A stretch of DNA of 64,000 nt. It comes from Mesorhabditis belari. Its lineage: Eukaryota > Nematoda > Chromadorea > Rhabditida > Rhabditidae. Under the pieces are notes generated by a model that saw only the letters and a program-made list of their open reading frames with translations, was not told the DNA's origin and searched no databases. The stretch spans positions 186,001 through 250,000 of the forward strand of contig CAUEEP010000879.1 of assembly GCA_958450365.1 (NCBI GenBank). Direction: 5' to 3'. Of the stretch, positions 60,069 to 64,000 are shown piece after piece (position 1 is the stretch's first letter; the number at the start of each line of letters is the position of its first letter). The position numbers were made by a program, and so were the translations under genes.

Positions 60069-60230
60069 TTCTCGTTCGGTTTTTATATGATCAACGCTTC
60101 ACTAACAAAGGAAACTCCAAAGTCCTATTCAATTTAGATATTACTTGTTGAAATCTGGAAATGTTCAAATGACTGTTTGGGTCAATTTATCACTTCAGCA
60201 CAAGTTTGCTCGATAGAAATTTATCAATTA
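60069..60230. repeat. Right arm of the inverted repeat
   Basis: Inverse counterpart of 57879-58047; the interior between the arms has no recognised coding region. Confidence 0.85.
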
Positions 60231-61293
60231 CACCAACTTCAGATCTTTCAATTTTTACTCACAATTTCCATCCAATTTCGCGCTATTCAATTATACCGTC
60301 GTGGAGGTAAAACGTTGCAATTTTTGAGAAAGAACTAAACTACCGCCTTACTGGCTTTAAAACATCTAGTTTTGATTGAACCTGTATCGTTTCATCTTTT
60401 CGCTACTTTCGTGAACCCTAACACCTTATAGAACTACCCTGAACTTGGATAGATTGGAAAAATCTAGAAAAAAGGCTTGCTGTTGCTGCCTTAAAAGGCT
60501 GTTAAACGTATTCTTTTTAAAATTTTTAGATTTCCCGCAATTCAACAAATTTTCATTCATTTGGTGTCTTTTCATGGAAATCTCTTATTTGATCCTTTTC
60601 GGTAATTTCTTCTATCAATCCTATGTGAAAAGTGGTGGTAAAAAGTACAAATAACGCTTGAAACAACAGTGATTGAAATAAATGTATCAAGAATAAAGCT
60701 TATTCAACATAAGACACCTACTATTTACATTTCAAAGCTATTGATTTTAGCCAAAGTTTACTGAACTTTTTTATAGGAACATCTTAAGTTTCTATAATTA
60801 ATAAAAGTTTATTTTTTAGTTTTACTCAAGTTCTATTAAATGCAAAAAAGATTATTCAAAAATATTGATTCAGTAAAGAGTTCCAGCTTCGTTAAGGAGG
60901 GTCAAAAAACGTCCTTTTAGCTCCTTGTCGGCCCATTTGTAGAGTTACTTTGGGCACCTCATTTTTTGGTCATCAATATTCATCATGAGACCTATTGAAT
61001 GGGGTATCACTCATCCCAAATAGTCACATTCACTTCTGGCCATTCCCTTGTCAGAAGCTAAATTCTTTCATACCTATTATACTTTGTTGAGCTCAAAAAT
61101 CTGTCGAGTATCACTCAAATTTTCTCTCCGTAAAATCTCATTTTCTTTTTGCCCTTCACCCACACAAAAAGCTATTTTTAAGTAAATTTCAGTCAAATGA
61201 AATCTACACACTTTTGACTTTCCGTCATTCTTTCTTGGCAGTTGGTTTACAATTAGCTCATTCATTTTCTACTTCACAAAAACAGTTACTAGA

Positions 61294-63643
61294 ATGGGCA
61301 TCGAAATCTGGAAGCGTCAAATCATCTATTTGAATGCTACATTCTCTATCATTGCCAACTCGATTCTTCTCATTTTTATCTGTAAATTCTCGAAACCTCA
61401 CATGGGTAACTATAAAATATTAATGGCCAGCTTTGCTTGTTTTGATATTTACTTCTCGATTGTACAAGTGATAACTGTACCTGTGAGTATTTTAACTAAC
61501 AAAGGATTCAAATCTTTTAAAATGTGTCTCTTGCATAGTTTAGGGGGTTACGTAATGCTTTGCCACGAAAGAGAGCGGGATTATGGTAGTTTTCAAAAGT
61601 TTAACGCATTTTAAAAAGCGCTTTGGTCAAGTAAAACACATTCTAATACTTACAAACTATGAAGCTTTCAAATTTAAGATTCAAAACAGTCATATTCTCA
61701 TTTTTTCAGAATTTTCACATTTATCGTCACTGTTTTGTCGCGTTTTCATTGGGTCCTTTATTGAAGGGAAATCGTTTCGAGAGTGAATATCTTGGATTAA
61801 CTCTATATTGTTGTGCATATGCAATGTGTCTCATTTTACTCACATATCATTTCATTTATCGATATTTATTGATTTGCAAGTAAATATAGATAATGATCCA
61901 AACAGTGAGGAGTATTTGCTCATTTTAGTCAACATTTCATGTATCTTTTCAACGAAAAGAAATATTTTCTTTGTTGGTATATTATCTGGATATTTCTTGC
62001 CTTTTTATGGGGTCTTGCTATTCGTTTATCGATGTATCATTGGCCTCAATTGGTGGTAAGCAAAAAAAGAAGGGTTCCAAAAATAACTACTACCGTAATA
62101 GCCCCCGTACAGTCGCGTAGTCTAACTTCTTTTTAGAAAATAACCTTTTTCTCAGATTTTTCCCAACTAAACTTTTGATACCAAAAAATACTAGATTTCA
62201 AGGGCTATCATTTAACATCCAAGCGCACACTGTAGCATAAACAGCGCGGAGAACGGAGCATGTAAAGTTAGACTACGCGGCAATACCCCCTCATTATGGG
62301 GGGAGGGGTGGCAAAAAAAGCCGATTTTCCACCATTTTTCAATCTTTTTTTCTCAGCGCTGGTTAATGCTAAAAATATGTATTATATCTCAAAAGATCAC
62401 CCATCCTCTCTACTTTAATTTTATACCCAAGCGCGCAGAAACAAGCGTACTGGTGTCAAGATATGAGCGTTTGTTTGAGAGTAAACTTAGACTACGCGAT
62501 GCTCCTAGATGGGGCGCTAGTATTACAGGTATTACGGTAGCTATTTGTATTACCAAAGCCATCTATTGAGGTATTTTGCAGTAATTTGAACAATCAATTT
62601 CATTCAAAATTAAAATAAAATGCTTTAAGGATTATGTTCGAATGGAGCTTCTAAAAGAATATGCAGTTCACGTGGATCAATCAGGGATTATGGGACCATT
62701 ATACTTTGTAAGTGGTTTGTTACATTATTTTCTTTAAAGATCAATGTGTTCCTGCATCACATTGTGAAAATTTAGCTTGATGGTCCAAATGGTACCTTGA
62801 AAATTTCATGGAGAGCTTTTGTTGGATCTGCATTTTGTGTTTCTCTCATGGGTTGTTGTTTCAGGTGAAATATTACTCATAAAAATTCAATCATTCTTAA
62901 GAAAACATTATTAAATTTTCTATGTTTTTGACAAAGTGAATACAAAAAGTAAATCAAATTCAGCGCCATTTTGTTTTGTGGTCTCAAAGTTTATTTGACG
63001 CTCGAGAAAAGTTCGATGAGTGAAAAAACAAAGAAATTGCAATGGGATCTCTTTAAAGCTTTACTTGTACAGGTAAAAAAGAAAAATACACAAGATTGAG
63101 GTTGAAGCAACGGTAAAGTTTCTCTAGAATCAGTTCCAAGCCTATACTAATAGTAAGCATCTTTAGTTTCAATTGGTAATTGATCTCTTTTGGCATCTTG
63201 TAGTAAACAGAACAAATTTCAGTTTTCCGTGCCCGCACTTTGTGAATTTATGCCTGGTGGCCTGAATTTTATTTGTCCAATTTTTGCAATTCCATTGGGT
63301 CGATGGTCGAATTATTCAGGAATAATTGCTTCTCTCAATAATATAATCGAACCAATTTGTATGCTTTATTTTGTGAAAGATTATCGATATGTTCTTTTGA
63401 AAATATTGAGGTAAACGACTTATCAATCTTTTATCGAAGATTGGTTTTTTTATTTTCTTATAGATTACCCCATTTCCGGAGTCAAGTCTATCACTCATCA
63501 GACGTTAATCAAAGCCAGGTAATGGGTAAAAAAGTTTAATTTTTAAAAAAGACCAAGTATTATATTTTAAATCTAAAATTTAGGCTCAAAGTCACACTGA
63601 TTTTCCGATCGGAACAAATGAGAAACACTTTGAAGTAAAATAA
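61294..63643 (+). CDS. 7TM serpentine chemoreceptor (Str/Srj-like)
   Basis: Nine exons (61294-61482, 61710-61879, 61929-62055, 62630-62707, 62776-62864, 62964-63072, 63223-63410, 63464-63518, 63584-63643) join in phase to 354 residues. The N-terminus has TM1 and then KPHMGNYKILMASFACFD, the MGxYKxLM block typical of Str-type receptors. TM3 ends in TYHFIYRYLLIC (the HFxYRY motif), the long loop 2 contains KEYAVHVDQSG, and TM7 is followed by EPICMLYFVKDYR, the usual Str-type end of TM7. No lesion was found. Intron 3 (574 bases) carries an inverted repeat insertion. It is probably an odour receptor of chemosensory neurons; the ligand is unknown. Confidence 0.85.
62112..62280. repeat. Inverted-repeat insertion in a receptor intron
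   Basis: TCGCGTAGTCTAACTT is mirrored by AAGTTAGACTACGCGG, with a third similar motif (AACTTAGACTACGCGA) near 62484-62500. It lies in intron 3 of the Str-like gene. Confidence 0.6.
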
Positions 63644-63825
63644 ATGATTCAGTCTGATATCAATTGACACGTAATATTTGCAGAAAGAAAAGAAAAGAAT
63701 TTGTTCGGACTTTTATCTCGAAGAAGACCATGAAAGATGAATCAATAATGAAAAGTGAAAAGGAAAAGAAAAGGCAGGCAAATGGATCATTAAACCAAAT
63801 ATTTTAAACTTCAAAGCTTTTTTCT

Positions 63826-63963
63826 GTGCAAACCGTATATTGAGCGCTATTAAATCTCCTGATATTAAGGTTTACAAAAAATGTTTCATCACATACGTCC
63901 GCCCCATCTTCGAATATACATCTATTATATGGTCATTATTAAAAAGGTGGAAAAGTCCAAGAA
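63826..63963 (+). mobile_element. Reverse-transcriptase fragment of a non-LTR retrotransposon
   Basis: The plus strand encodes NRILSAIKSPDIKVYKKCF followed by ITYVRPIFEYTSIIW and SLLKRW. The pattern YVRPxxEYxSxxW is typical of the C-terminal (thumb) part of LINE-type reverse transcriptases. Only about 45 codons remain; the region downstream shifts frame. No other part of the element is in the window. Confidence 0.75.
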
Positions 63964-63971
63964 CATTTTAC

Positions 63972-64000
63972 CCGTATTTCATGGAGAGCTTTTGTTGGAG
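63972..64000 (+). repeat. Copied piece of receptor exon 5 at the window edge
   Basis: TTTCATGGAGAGCTTTTGTTGGA here is identical to a segment near 62805-62827 in exon 5 of the Str-like gene (encoding SWRAFVG). It continues past the window end, so its length is unknown. It directly follows the retrotransposon fragment. Confidence 0.6.

Larger units (their letters stand above)
56626..61293. other. Long intergenic stretch with an inverted duplication, no confident gene
   Basis: No gene model with joined exons or motifs was found. A 181-residue minus-strand frame (56934-57479) has no recognisable domain. Two inverted arms (57879-58047 and 60069-60230) are listed separately. A direct repeat GGTTACTTGTAGATAAA occurs near 57863 and 58178. 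Confidence 0.4.

Overview
This is eukaryotic DNA from a nematode, most likely a free-living rhabditid. The coding exons are short and split by many small GT-AG introns with TTTCAG or TTTTAG acceptors. Several start codons sit directly behind an acceptor-like TTTTAG, as expected for spliced-leader trans-splicing. The gene families are nematode ones: three 7TM chemoreceptors, a ground-like protein and an F-box-like protein. The genus cannot be fixed from sequence alone. I rebuilt the exons by hand, joining frames across splice sites; phases agree for every model called intact.

Left part (1-18 kb). A broken copy of the 5' half of a SEC63 gene lies at 1-1684. It is followed by a long fold-back element with an 8-bp target duplication (3416-3886), an F-box-like gene (4156-5172), and a decayed Sm D2 (snr-4 type) gene (about 5987-6671). 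An apparently intact RNase H-domain gene (7044-8807) is bracketed by two 259-bp inverted repeats that carry the Sm D2 5' end. A small one-TM protein gene (11453-12389, minus) and a 288-residue 7TM receptor (14037-17015, plus) follow.

Middle (18-43 kb). The complete SEC63 gene has 21 exons and 743 residues (18645-24009, minus) and sits just behind a small membrane-protein gene (24066-24332), possibly as an operon. Next come a catalase gene with one frame-breaking base loss (26140-30256, plus), a 326-residue Sra-like receptor (31864-34623, plus), an intact CYP4-like cytochrome P450 of 500 residues (34692-37828, minus) and a ground-like gene (41261-42496, plus).

Right part (44-64 kb). An 865-residue copine has a long P/Q-rich tail (44247-51558, minus). 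It is followed by a 307-residue protein with three similar modules that I cannot place in a family (52052-53505, minus), a Ttd14-like P-loop protein of 409-423 residues (54504-56625, minus), and a 354-residue Str-like receptor (61294-63643, plus). The window ends in a non-LTR reverse-transcriptase remnant joined to a copied receptor exon.

The introns and spacers are loaded with palindromic, TA-flanked MITE-like elements and tRNA-like sequences. They explain most of the large introns. The main theme of the window is rearrangement by duplication and inversion around ordinary housekeeping genes. There are no signs of bacterial, viral or CRISPR sequence.
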